Shown here: positions 9,060 to 20,317 of the stretch, piece after piece | How the letters are laid out: each line of letters opens with the position of its first letter | How positions within the stretch are numbered: position 1 is the stretch's first letter | Source: Nemertoderma westbladi | Lineage: Eukaryota; Xenacoelomorpha; Nemertodermatida; Nemertodermatidae | Assembly (NCBI GenBank): GCA_032718475.1 | Contig: JAUCBJ010008282.1 | Coordinates: 1-64,000 of the forward strand | DNA: 64,000 nt | Reading direction: 5' to 3' | Notes under the pieces: model-generated | What the model saw: the letters and a program-made list of their open reading frames with translations, nothing else | What the model was told of the DNA's origin: nothing | Database searches by the model: none | Position numbers and translations under genes: made by a program

Positions 9060-11969
9060 CGATCCTAGTAGTAGTTATTCCTTCTCTTTACCCGTGCTTC
9101 AATGAATTTCTTCAACATGACATTCAGAGCACTGGGCAGAAATCACCTATCATCTTGTATGCAAATCTGATAGCAAGTAGCCCCTAACTTGTAGACGATG
9201 CAGTTTATAGTCCACTTAACTTAAGTTGTAGACGATACAGTTTATAGTCCACTTAACTTATATACGGTTTTTGACTTATATACGGTTTTTGACTTATATA
9301 CGGTTTTTGACTTATATACGGTTTTCAACTTCCCCTTAAGAGAGTCATAGTTACTCCCGCTGTTTACCCTTGCTTCAATGAATTTCTTCAACGTGACATT
9401 CAGAGCACTGGGCAGAAATCACCTATCAACTTTTACGCAAATCTGATAGCAGATAGCCCTTAACTTGTATACGATACATTTTACAGTCCTACTTAACTTA
9501 TATACGGTTTTTGACTTATATAAAGTTTTTTTTTTGCCTTATTGAATTATATACGGTTTTTAATTTCCCTTAACCCTATCCATACCGGGGTACTTTAGAC
9601 GCTCAAACTACCGGGGGGGGGGGGGGGGGGGGGGGACTTTTGGAGACGTTAAGTTTGGAAGCATATAACTTTGTTTGGTGTGATGATATTACTTTAAAGT
9701 AAAAAGTTTTAGATACAAAATTTATTCCTCTATTCAAATATGCCACACACTAATGCTCAAATATAATATTTATATACTATAATTATGTTTAAATTGATTT
9801 TAAATTGATATTAAATTGATTGAATTTTAAATTTCCCTCCTACAATAGTTCAGCAATAATATGACAGTTTCAGAGACAGGTCAGTTTACGTGTCATTTTC
9901 ATGGTCATAAATAATAATATGAAAATTAATTTTTGTTTTAAGATAAAGAATAATAAATTTTAGGAAAAGTAACGGAATTTCACTTGCAATAAATGTGGTT
10001 TGGCTTTGAACCAAGCAATCAAATAAAGTGCGTCTCCAAAAGTCCCCCCCCCCCCCCCCCCCCCGGTATGGATAGGGTTAAGAGAGTCATGGATACTCCC
10101 GCTGTTTACCCGCGCTTCAATGAATTTCTTCAACGTGACATTCAGAGCACTGGGCAGAAATCACCTATCAACTTTTACGCAAATCTGATAGCAGATAGCC
10201 CTTAACTTGTATACGATACATTTTACAGTCCTACTTAATTTATATACGGTTTTTGACTTATATAAAGTTTTTTTTATGCCTTATTGAATTATATACGGTT
10301 TTTAATTTCCCTTAAGAGAGTCATGGATACTCCCGCTGTTTACCCGCGCTTCAATGAATTTCTTCAACGTGACATTCAGTGCACTGGGCAGAAATCACCT
10401 ATCAACTTGTATGCAAATCTGATAGCAGGTAGCCCTAACTTGTAGACGATACATTTTACGGTCCACTTAACTTATATACGGTTTTTGACTTATATACGTT
10501 TTTTTACTTCTAGACGGTTTTTAACTTCCCCTTAGGAGAGTTATAGTTACTCCCACTGTTTACCCGCGCTTCAATGAATTTCTTCAACGTGACATTCGGA
10601 GCACTGGACAGAAATCACCTATCAACTTGTATGCAAATCTAATAGCAGGCAGCCCCTAACTTGTATACGATACATTTTATAGTCCAAATAACTTATATAC
10701 GGTTTTTGACTTATATACGTTTTTTAACTTCCCCTTAAGAGAGTCTTAGTTACTCCCTCTCTTTACCCGTGCTTCAATGAATTTCTTCAACGTGACATTC
10801 AGAGCACTGGGCAGAAATCACCTATCATCTTGTATGCAAATCTGATAGCAGGTAGCCCCTAACTTGTAGACGATACAGTTTACAGTCCACTTAACTTATA
10901 TACTATAAGTTGTAGACGATACAGTTTATAGTCCACTTAACTTATATACGGTTTTTGACTTATATACGGTTTTTGCTTACTTTTTGACTTATATACGGTT
11001 TTTAACTTCCCCTTAAGAGAGTCATAGTTACTCCCGCTGTTTACCCGTGCTTCAATGAATTTCTTCAACGTGACATTCAGAGCACTGGGCAGAAATCACC
11101 TATCAACTTTTACGCCAATCTGATAGCAGATAGCCCTTAACTTGTATACGATACATTTTACAGTCCTACTTAACTTATATACGGTTTTTGACTTATATAA
11201 AGTTTTTTTTTATGCCTTATTGAATTATATACTGTTTTTAATTTCCCTTAAGAGAGTCATGGATACTCCCGCTGTTTACCCGCGCTTCAATGAATTTCTT
11301 CAACGTGACATTCAGAGCACTGGGCAGAAATCACCTATCAACTTGTATGCAAATCTGATAGCAGGTAGCCCCTAACTTGTAGACGATACATTTTACAGTC
11401 CACTCAACTTATATACGGTTTTTGACTTATATACGTTTTTTAACTTCCCCTTAAGAGAGTCTTAGTTATTCCTTCTCTTTACCCGTGCTTCAATGAATTT
11501 CTTCAACATGACATTCAGAGCACTGGGCAGAAATCACCTATCATCTTGTATGCAAATCTGATAGCAAGTAGCCCCTAACTTGTAGACGATACAGTTTATA
11601 GTCCACTTAACTTATATACTATAAGTTGTAGACGATACAGTTTATAGTCCACTTAACTTATATACGGTTTTTGACTTATATACGGTTTTTGACTTATATA
11701 CGGTTTTTGACTTATATACGGTTTTCAACTTCCCCTTAAGAGAGTCATAGTTACTCCCGCTGTTTACCCGTGCTTCAATGAATTTCTTCAACGTGACATT
11801 CAGAGCACTGGGCAGAAATCACCTATCAACTTTTACGCAAATCTGATAGCAGATAGCCCTTAACTTGTATACGATACATTTTACAGTCCTACTTAACTTA
11901 TATACGGTTTTTGACTTATATAAAGTTTTTTTTTTGCCTTATTGAATTATATACGGTTTTTAATTTCCC
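9060..11969. repeat. Satellite array (left part), monomers about 200-245 bp
   Basis: Repeated units contain, in order: ACTCCCGCTGTTTACCCG, CTTCAATGAATTTCTTCAAC, GTGACATTCAGAGCACTGGG, CAGAAATCACCTATCAACTT, GATAGCAGGTAGCCCCTAAC, then one to four copies of a CTTATATACGGTTTTTGA subrepeat, and CTTCCCCTTAAGAGAGTCAT. At least nine units are visible. Subtypes differ in the number of the TATATACGG subrepeats and in a TATAAAGTTTTTT variant. About 9140-9650 matches 11540-12050 nearly base for base, including the start of the MITE, so the array has a higher-order period of about 2,400 bp. Short frames reading NEFLQRDIQSTGQKSPI recur through it but each is only part of a unit. Confidence 0.9.
9570..10081. 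mobile_element. TTAA-flanked inverted-repeat element (MITE 1, piggyBac-like ends), intact
   Basis: The 512-bp element starts TTAACCCTATCCATACCGGGG and ends with the reverse complement, CCCCGGTATGGATAGGGTTAA, with TTAA at both edges as in piggyBac-type insertion. Just inside each end is a long homopolymer, G on the left (about 9613-9635) and C on the right, each followed by the inverted AAAAGT/ACTTTT and GGAGACG/CGTCTCC words. The interior is AT-rich with no transposase. It lies inside a satellite unit and is part of the repeated 2.4-kb block. Confidence 0.85.
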
Positions 11970-12102
11970 TTAACCCTATCCATACCGGGGTACTTTAGAC
12001 GCTCAAACTACCGGGGGGGGGGGGGGGGGGGGGGGGGGACTTTTGGAGACGTAAAGTTTGGAAGCATATAACTTTGTGTGGTGTGATGATATTACTTTAA
12101 AG
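11970..12102. mobile_element. MITE A, left part (interrupted by BEL1)
   Basis: It has the same TTAACCCTATCCATACC end, G run and interior as MITE 1. The match to MITE 1 runs up to ATTACTTTAAAG, where BEL1 begins; the remainder of the MITE resumes at 50892. MITE 1 therefore shows the empty site and defines the BEL1 target duplication TAAAG. Confidence 0.9.
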
Positions 12103-12644
12103 TGTTAGCTTATTCAATCCCGCCAACACCCCATAAAGTTATAAGCCGATAAGCAATATTGGGAGCCACGAGATTGGGCAACTAACCAACTCGTGCCATC
12201 CCAATAAGAGTGGGAAGGAAGCACACAATAGAGGGTCAGGGGCCAAACCCCTAACCCAGAGAGAACAGGTGGAGTGAACGGGAATACTCCACGGGGCGCC
12301 AACAAGGGTATTAACCAATCAGAGGGGGGGAATGGCATCGATTGAGTAGCAGTAAGGCCACCGTGCAATATAACCAATAACCTATTAATCAGTGATTCAG
12401 TTATCTCAGTGCAGCAGTGCTAGCGTAGGGTACAGTCAATTAGTTTAGTTAGGGGATCACGGGACTTTAGTTACCGTATCCCGCCTTGTACACATTATAC
12501 CTATATCTATATCCTATGCCCTATTATTATTATACACCGAACTTCAGAACTCAGTTACCTTTATTTCACCCTTATACACGGCGGGGACGCGTGGACTAAA
12601 TTACCACATCGGATAAATCGGGATCCCTCCTGGATCCCGTCACA
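12103..12644 (+). repeat. BEL1 5' LTR
   Basis: 542 bp, TGTTAGC...CACA, one visible mismatch to the copy at 50350-50891. No clear AATAAA is present. A 60-base stretch of short TAT/TATTATT words at about 12495-12535 could hold the core promoter. An antisense open frame of 87 codons occurs in both LTRs simply because they are copies. Confidence 0.95.
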
Positions 12645-12724
12645 GTAACTAAATCCGAGCTGCCGCCCTAGTTGAACATCAAGAACTGCAACCTAGCTAG
12701 CCGAATCATCAGCCACCAGACGAG

Positions 12725-14383
12725 ATGAGTGAATCGGGCGAGACACCGACGCGGACCCCGGACGAAGATCAAACGATCCGCGAGGCCGCGACCAAGCGAT
12801 ACAGGCCCACGACACCGGAGCCATCGATAACGGGCGAACCGGAAGTTGAGGATGAGGGGGGCCTGGAACCCGAAGTCGAGCTAAGAGAGAAAGAGAGCGA
12901 GATGGAGGGAGATGGAGATGAGTCGACACGGGACGGAGAACGGCGCGCCGATGTCGCCGGCCTGCTACCGGCCGAGGGCGACGGGCGACCCACCGAAACG
13001 GCGACGGTGGGGCCGACGGTGCGACGCCGGACGCAAAGAGACAGCGGAGAGATCGGTACCGATGTCGCCGGCCAGCTACAGGCCGAGGGCGACGGACGGC
13101 CCACCGGAACGGCGACGGTGGAGCCGCCGGTACGACGTCGAACCCGGAGGGACGGAGGAGAGGTCGGCGACGAGGACGTCGGGGTTTCAGAGCGACTTCG
13201 ACGGGCTTACATCGCGACCCGGAGACTACTAGAGAAGGCCAGAAAAGGGAAAACGGTAGACGAGGTGAGACTGAGAAAGCGACTAGGTGAGTCGGATAGA
13301 CACTTTAATTATCTTATACGTTTTGGGCAAAGAGAACTAGCCGAAACGAGAGCACGTGAAATTGCCGAGGAACTGTTTAAACTATGGGAATGTGGGAGTA
13401 TGGAACCTAGCATAGCGTCAGTGTACATAGGGCCATACTTGATCGATGCCCGGGGAGTAAAACCAGTGGGTTGGAGGGGACTCGAAGGGGGCGAATCCGA
13501 GGTTAACACCGAGGATTCGGCCTCGTCGGTCGGAGAAAGCTCCGGGAAGTGGGGGAAAGTTAGTAGGTCAGGAAGGCGGGGGAACTCCGTCGTAACCGAT
13601 AAGTCTGTTACATCTTCCGCGAAAGAAAGAGCGGTGAGAAAAATAGGTGCCGCATACCGTCTCAGCATGGCAGAGCAAGGTCACAGGGAAATGGGGAAAC
13701 GGCTAGAGGAGGGGAGAGAGCGGTTAGCGAGGGAAGCGGCATTGATTAGAGAAACCGGAGAGAAGGCCGAAAGGGCTTTGAAAAGCCTAAGGGAGTGTGA
13801 TGAGATAGAGGAAAGGGAGTGTAGGGAGCGTGAGGCGAGAGAGGAAAGGGAACGCGAGGAGCGTGAGGCGAGAGAGGAAAGGGAACGCAAGGAGCGTGAG
13901 GCGGAACGCAAGGAGCGTGAGGCGAGAGAGGAAAGGAAACGCGAGGAACGTGAGGCAAGGGAGGAAAGGGAACGCAAGGAGCGTGAGACGGAACGCAAGG
14001 AGTATGAAGCGAGAAGGGAAAAGGAACGCAAGGAGTATGAAGCGAGAAAGGAAAGGGAACGCAAGGAGCGCGAGGCGAGACGAAGGGAGAGCGCTAGGAG
14101 CATAGTAGAGTCGGCCAGTCGGGACACCCAGGAGTGTGAGAAGAGAATGATAGAGGCTGAAAGAGAGAACAAGAAAATAGAGAGACTGCAGAGCGAGTTT
14201 GCGGGAAGTGAGATTAGACGGGCGCACGAGTTGCAAGTCGTGCAAGCAACGCCGTCTGAAAGCGGGGCCCGCTCGAGTATTTTTGAGGACCCGGGGGTCA
14301 TAGATACATTTATTAATGCCCCACTGACAGGGACCGTACGACAGACCCAAAACTGGTGCGACCGTACGGGCCGGGGGGGGTAA
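12725..14383 (+). CDS. gag: BEL1 Gag, N-terminal segment (charged coiled-coil protein)
   Basis: 552 codons from the first good ATG 80 bases after the LTR. Residues about 75-140 contain an imperfect internal duplication around DVAGxLxAEGDGRPT. Residues about 360-455 are a long Glu/Arg/Lys array built on EREERKEREAR-type units, expected to form a charged coiled coil or single alpha-helix. There is no enzyme motif. The frame ends at TAA immediately after a run of eight G (14373-14380). If one G is skipped, translation continues into the Asn-rich segment that follows, so this is the first part of a larger Gag and not a complete protein. Base composition is much more GC-rich than the nested elements. 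Confidence 0.75.
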   Translation: MSESGETPTRTPDEDQTIREAATKRYRPTTPEPSITGEPEVEDEGGLEPEVELREKESEMEGDGDESTRDGERRADVAGLLPAEGDGRPTETATVGPTVRRRTQRDSGEIGTDVAGQLQAEGDGRPTGTATVEPPVRRRTRRDGGEVGDEDVGVSERLRRAYIATRRLLEKARKGKTVDEVRLRKRLGESDRHFNYLIRFGQRELAETRAREIAEELFKLWECGSMEPSIASVYIGPYLIDARGVKPVGWRGLEGGESEVNTEDSASSVGESSGKWGKVSRSGRRGNSVVTDKSVTSSAKERAVRKIGAAYRLSMAEQGHREMGKRLEEGRERLAREAALIRETGEKAERALKSLRECDEIEERECREREAREEREREEREAREERERKEREAERKEREAREERKREEREAREERERKERETERKEYEARREKERKEYEARKERERKEREARRRESARSIVESASRDTQECEKRMIEAERENKKIERLQSEFAGSEIRRAHELQVVQATPSESGARSSIFEDPGVIDTFINAPLTGTVRQTQNWCDRTGRGG

Positions 14384-14658
14384 TGATAATAATGGTACAG
14401 TAGACGTTGTTAATATTGATAATACCGTATGGGACAACACTAATCAAACCTTTATTACAGGGAATGCTTTACATAGTGGTAGTAATTTAAATTTAAATCA
14501 GAACGCCCCTAGTATTAATGTAGGAAATAATTCTGATATTAATGTAGCTACGCAAAATAATTCAAATAATCAAAATAATAACCCGAATTCGAATCTACAA
14601 AATAATTTAAATAACGCAATTACGCAAAATAATTCGAATAATTTAAATAATGACCTAT
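14379..14658 (+). CDS. gag: BEL1 Gag, Asn-rich linker, left part (interrupted by TIR element)
   Basis: An open frame one base ahead of the upstream gag frame encodes a low-complexity Asn/Gln/Ser-rich linker (repeats of QNNSNN and NLNN). It is cut at the CTAT target site of the TIR element. Joining 14658 to 39243 keeps this frame open and continues the same Asn-rich composition, which shows where gag was interrupted. Confidence 0.75.
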
Positions 14659-15625
14659 CACAGTGGGGCTTAACTTGGTTTTTGGCAAAGGTTGGACCCC
14701 GTTCATGAAAATAAGTTTTTTGAGCTTAGTTGGTCCCCTAATGTAAAAATTGACAAAAATTAAAATATTTCATGGGTGGCTTTTAATATTAATACTATTT
14801 AAGTAATTATTTAACACTAATCATATTACTAAATTTCAACTCTTACTCCCCCAAACATATTGACAGGTTTGTTTTGCTCCATTGGTGTCACATAGTACAA
14901 AAAATAAAAAAATTTAAAATTTCATGGGTGGCTTTTAATATAATGCTATTTAATTATTTATTTAATACTAAATATTATTACCTTTAACAAAGGATGTTAC
15001 CCCTTTCCTGAAAACAAGTTTTTTTGCTCTAATCATGTCTCGATGAATAAAATATAAAAAATTAGAAAGTTTTATGGGTGGCTTTTAATATAAATGCTAT
15101 TTAATTATTTATTTAATACTAAATATTATTACCTTTAACTAAGGATGTTTGTTACCCCATCCCATATATGAAAACAAGTTTGTTTGGTTCCAAGCATGTC
15201 TTGATGAATAAAATATAAAAAATTAGAAAGTTTTATGGGTGGCTTTTAATATAAATGCTATTTAATTATTTATTTAATACTAATTATTATTACCTTTACC
15301 TAAGGATGTTTGTTACCCCATCCCATACATGAAAACAAGTTTGTTTGGCTCCAAGCATGTCTTGATGAATAAAATATAAAAAATTAGAAATTTTCATGGG
15401 TGGCTTTTAATATAAATGCTATTTAATTATTTATTTAATACTAAATATTATTACATTTAACAAATGATGATTGGTACTCTTTCCCATACATGAAAACTAG
15501 TTTTTTGGTTTCAAACATGCCTTGATGAATAAAATATAAAAAATTAGAAAGTTTCCTGGGTGGCGTTTAATATTACAACTATTTTATTATTCAATTAATA
15601 CTAAATATTATTACTTATATATATT
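14659..15625. repeat. Left inverted arm of the TIR element: tandem 150-165 bp units
   Basis: Six units each contain CATGGGTGGCTTTTAATAT (or close variants near 14770, 14923, 15070, 15235, 15395, 15557), a TATTTAATTATTTATTTAAT word, CCTTTAAC.AAGGATG, and GAAAACAAGTTT. The unit is the reverse complement of the right-arm units. Confidence 0.9.
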
Positions 15626-16195
15626 GATATAAATGTTGCCACTGTGCCACCCCTCCAGAATTGGCAGTGGCCCTTTGGCAACCTCTCAGCATATAAATGT
15701 GGCCCTATGGCAACATTAGTGGCATCTTGGCAACATGTTGCCTCTAGGCCCTGTGGCCCATTGACTGCTTTCGTATCTGACTGGCCCTAAGGTTGCTTTT
15801 TACAGTTACAACATATATCTGCGCTAACTGTGTGGCCTTGTGGCCCATTGGCCTCTTTGTATCAGAGTGGTCCTTAGGTTGTTTTTTACATTTATAATGT
15901 ACACCTTCTATGCAGACACATCTTTCCAATAATATGGGGTTTTCCGTACAACCACCACACACACCAGCTAGAGTATCATTTAATGAGATGGTAATAATAT
16001 ATCAGAATATTAGGGCTGTTGTCTTTGTAATTATTCTAATCTTGAAATATACTCCGATGGTTTTCGTAGACAAATTTTTCTACAATGCATAATTTTTACT
16101 GTGGGTTATAAACTCTAAAGGCAAGTTAAAGTAAGCAAGGAAGTTGTTAATAGTCTTTTAAAAAGTCGTTAATATTTCAATAAAGTATGTTAATA
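15626..16195. other. TIR element interior, left side
   Basis: Non-coding. About 15640-15870 is dense in GTGGCCC/GGCCCT/GGCAAC words arranged as loose repeats (two copies of a GTGGCCCATTG...GTATC block about 75 bases apart). Similar GGCCC words occur in the tandem repeat at the window start, which may mean a shared repeat family. No gene is supported. Confidence 0.5.
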
Positions 16196-16500
16196 AGAGT
16201 GAGTGAATGTGTGATGAGCGAGTGAGTGGGTGAGTGAATGTGTGAGTGAGTGACTGAGTGAGTGGGTGAGTGAATGTTTGGGTGAGCGAGCGTGTGGGTT
16301 AGTGAATGTGTGATGAGCGAGTGAATGTGTGAGTGGGTGAGTGAGTGACTGAGTGAGTGGGTGAGTGAATGTTTGGGTGAGCGAGCGAGTGAGTGAATAA
16401 GTGGGTCAGTGAATGTATGTGTGGGTGAGTGAATGAATGAATGAGTGAATGTGTGAATGAATTAGAGAGTGACTGAGTGAGTGACTGATTGATTGGTTTA
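16196..16500. repeat. GAGTGAGTG/GAATGTGTG minisatellite
   Basis: About 300 bases built from GAGT, GAATGT and GGGT tetramers, with an imperfect 100-base higher-order repeat (copies near 16200 and 16305). A shorter relative lies at 35700-35765 on the other side of MITE B, followed by the long GTAA tract, so the MITE appears to have inserted within a GAGT/GTAA repeat region. Confidence 0.85.
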
Positions 16501-16696
16501 TTGTCCATAACAATATAAATAAACTTAAACCGAAATAGGAATTGTGAAACACCATACACCAAAAGCCATGTATAGACCGGTTAAACATTAACCCTATTAA
16601 ACCCGGGGGGGGGGGGGGTCAATATGACCCCCCCCGTGGTTTTTTTTATTATAATTCTGAAACAAACGCAGTTGGGAATCTGAAATTTTATGACTT

Positions 16697-17886
16697 TGTT
16701 CGCGCTTTCAGACCTTTGGCAGTTTAACCCGCCAAATTAGGATGTCTTCTAGATAATAAATCGCTTTAGCCTCTAACAAGTATTTGATTCACTACACTAG
16801 TTGAAACCAATCTGTGCGCGATCATTCACCCGTTGGATATACCCGGGAGATTGACTTCGACGGCTTAATCGTATTGCTATGTAAGCCTAATGTATTATTC
16901 GACTGACAGTATTATATAATCTCTGACAATATTATTCACCTTCGGGGAATATTAACAGTTCCTTTAGGACGTGGCGCTCTATCTATATAAACAGAGTTAT
17001 GACTTAAACTACTCACAACGATATGGCTTAGTTACAATTCACATATATGGCGCATTCTTTAGGAAATGCTTCGTTATCAGTCTCACTCATACACAATGCT
17101 GCACAATACTGCACACTAATCTGCCGATCTTCACTGATTTTAGTCACATATAAAAGGAACACAGACCGACTCATGTAGGGTCTATCAAATAACATTAGAT
17201 TCACTTCAAACCACTTTAACATAAGTCGCAATCGTTATATGTAACCTTTCTCTCTTACCTTCGGTATATCAAGAATATTGGGTTTCGGGGTTATTTCTCG
17301 TTATTCCAAATATAATAATTCATCAACAAATATAATGAATAACCGACAGCAAAGCAGTAATGTTAAGTTAAGTTGCACAGTATGGGCCAGTTAACCAGTG
17401 TTAACCAGTGCAGATAACATTGAGTTACCCAGATAACGGATATATGTCCTTATAATTAAGCCTACTAGTGTAAGGCTAAAGCAGAAAAGCACAAAATACT
17501 CCAAAGCCGTTCTTCCTTGGCTCAGGACTGAATGATAACACTGCCCATAATGCATTACGTGATTTCTCGGAAATTTCTGTACAAGAGCCATAAAAATGCT
17601 CTGATTGGCTGACTGAACTAAGAGAGAACAAAGAAACAAAGAAATGTTCTACGTGGCAATATCAGCTGTTAGCCGTCGTCATGGTAGCGACACTGTTTTC
17701 AAGAGTATCCAGCTATTGCGTCACGAAATTACGGATTATGTCCTTTAAAGTACACATACAGAAGAAATGGCTTTTATGTCCTCTAAAACACCAGTACAGT
17801 AAGGACACGGCCTTTTTATGCCTGGTAAACCAACTACAGAGTACTTTACGGGAAAATAACCGGCTAATTACGCAAAAGCTTTTACA
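16697..17886 (-). repeat. BEL2 3' LTR
   Basis: 1,190 bp. By eye it differs from the other LTR by two one-base indels (near 16928 and 17290) and by five substitutions within 14 bases (17813-17826). Open frames of 60-95 codons found here recur at the same offset in the other LTR and are not evidence of genes. Confidence 0.93.
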
Positions 17887-20317
17887 CCGCTCCCAGAAAA
17901 TGGGATTTAAGTCTATAAAATATAACAAATCACAGTTTCTAAAATATAAAGATACTCTAAACAGTTAGTCTTTCTTACGCAGACGGCGTTTACGCAGTTT
18001 TTTGAGGCTAGCAAGAGTCTTTTTCTCTTTGGGGGGAGCCACTTTACTAGGAGGGCCATAACTCCTGGGTAAAGGGTGCAATACAATTGCATTAGAAGGT
18101 TTGGGTTTACGGTCGGAGCCTCGTCCATTTCGATATGCTTCTCCTCGAGCTGATTTTCCTCCGCTTGTCATGGGATACGTTCGTCCAAAACTCTCGCAGA
18201 GAATAGGGTTTTCTAAGCTTGATATCTTCTTAGAGATTCGAGATTTCCCAATCGAACTGAGATAAGGCCAATTCGTTTATCGATTGGACTTACTGTTATA
18301 ACTTACGTTTATCTGAACAAACGCAGGTTTCTTTTTTGATCTTTATAGAATAGCGTTTAACTCGTTTCGTACAACGCTCTCCTTCACCTTGATGAAGGGT
18401 TGTATCGCGTTAAACGGGGACGACCATACGGTGGGATAGTGATATTAGGTGTCCGCGTCACAATCCGGCTAGGTAAGATGGGCGGCTAGCTAGAAATCAC
18501 TGTCGGAGTGTTACCGATTAATTGTTAGGGTAGCACTAGATCTTTGAACAGTGAATACAGTCCGCGAGGATCCGCGACACCACCAGGATCGCAGGTCTGA
18601 GGTCCAACTAAGGAATGAGGAGGTTTGACCGAGTATTCCGGGACTCTGATCGTAGGTTTACTCCAGGATCGTTCGAGCCGAGTGAGCATAGGTGATACGT
18701 CAAACAAGTTTCGCTCGAAACTCCAGTAAATATAACGAGTACAACTGTGTTTAAAACAACGTTTCCGTGGATGTTTATGTCTTTCCGTTTATTGGCTGGG
18801 TCTAGGGCATTTATCGTAATAATACCAAAGACGCACGTCTGGTAGGGGAAACGCGGGTGATATTTATTTGTTGTTACAATGCTTCTATCAAGAATTCCAA
18901 ATATACGTTGGAGTTACCGCGTCCATTTGTTTCTTTAGTGTCTTTTCTTTCGAGTCGATTTCGAATAGAATTTTCGCATTCGAATTTCAGTTTATGGTTC
19001 CGACTCCGCTGGGCAGGATATATAGTCGACATAGTCCGTATTGTGTAAATCGATAGGATGACCAGTAGTTAAGAAGCCCATATACGTACCATTACGCTGC
19101 GTATATCGAGCAGCGAATTTTCTATAGTCCAACTCACGCGTGAGCTGCTCTTGGGACATTGGCGGTTCGATATAACGACCATCGTCCTCCGCAGCAGTTG
19201 GACCAGCGTCGCCGTGTATCAAGCTATCAACAAACGCTTGTAAAGGTAGAGTATATCGCTCCCTGATACCAAGATCATCTTCTATCAACTCAATCATATC
19301 TGCTATATAAATTTATCCATATTATAATGAGTTTATATTTAGGCGAGCGGGCGCCGCTGCCTACCCCAATCAGCCCCCAGACAGTGCGAGATCCTCAGCG
19401 CCGATGTGTCGTCGCCGCTGTACTTTCGCCAACGACGTAGCCGCACAACGACAACGACAACCGGCACAAGTCACTGACTGTCCGTCCCAAAGGCTTAGAT
19501 GCACCTCAGGTTCTTCCTTGGAGAGTTAGGGTTACTTTCACGATTGCGACTCGCTACTGTAAACACACCTTAGCAGTAACATTCGCCTATAAACTCACAA
19601 ATACCCACACAACTGGTCACAACTTACGCGCATTCGGGCCATTTGTCCGTTAGTCAATGCCTTCCAGAATGTCACTGTATTATTATGTATCCTTGGATAC
19701 TAGCAGTGCGCTATTTATTCCCTATGCTATTCAATGGGACAAGCTTTCTATTGTTCTTTTAACTCAATTCTAATTCTAGCGTGGTTGTTGCCATGGTGAC
19801 ATTATGCAAAGCTAGCGGTAGAATTAGAGTAATTCCCATGCATACAGATCTGGGATGTTATTTAATAGTAATTCTTTAATGGTCAATGTCCTGTTTTATA
19901 CATGACTTTATGAATTTTATCGGCTATTGACTATGTTTGGGAGACTTTCGCACACTCATACGCATGATAAGATAAATCTCCGCTCCCGTGATCTATTAAT
20001 TAATGGAATTTTGGGAATGTTATAAATTGCGTAAAAATGGCAATTTATTAAATTCATTAAAAGGCATGAATTTAAATTATTCCCTGAAATTTTATTATTT
20101 AATAATTAAATGGACATATTTTGATTCTAGAATATGTCTGGGGACACAAGATCCTTAATTCTATGACAATTGTCTTTTTAAGAATATCGGTAAATGCTAT
20201 GATATCTTAATTGACTAGAATTGTTGAAGGATCTGAATTTTACAGATTTTGATTTATTTGATTTGCAAATATTAAATAATTAATATTTGAGATGGGCATC
20301 AATTTATTCCAGAACTT
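17887..20317 (-). other. BEL2 3' region upstream of the 3' LTR, decayed
   Basis: On the minus strand this lies between the pol remnant and the 3' LTR. A purine-rich GGGAGCGG abuts the LTR and may be the polypurine tract. Two short minus frames may be relics of a third ORF: 17965-18171 (68 codons, strongly basic end KKLRKRRLRKK, like the basic tail of BEL1 ORF3) and 18992-19297 (101 codons, acidic, unrecognised). The rest has many stops. A 90-base block at 20136-20224 is repeated at 24982-25066, on the far side of the Penelope insertion. Confidence 0.5.

Noticed and set aside
11142-11375. Recurrent small frame with NEFLQRDIQSTGQKSPI in the satellite
   Set aside because: It appears in several units but starts in different repeats and never exceeds one unit; no gene-like conservation of start or stop. 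A decayed exon captured by the satellite is possible but not supported.
9060-11969. CRISPR-like array
   Set aside because: The repeats are 200 bp monomers with no unique spacers, in a eukaryotic genome: a satellite.
13681-14440. Minus-strand Ser/Leu-rich frames of 206-217 codons
   Set aside because: They are antisense to the Glu/Arg-rich repeats of BEL1 Gag; GC-rich repeats keep all frames open.
16971-17968. Several 60-95 codon frames at 16.97-17.97 kb that recur at 33.17-34.11 kb
   Set aside because: They lie in the two BEL2 LTRs and recur only because the LTRs are copies; both strands are open and no family is recognisable.
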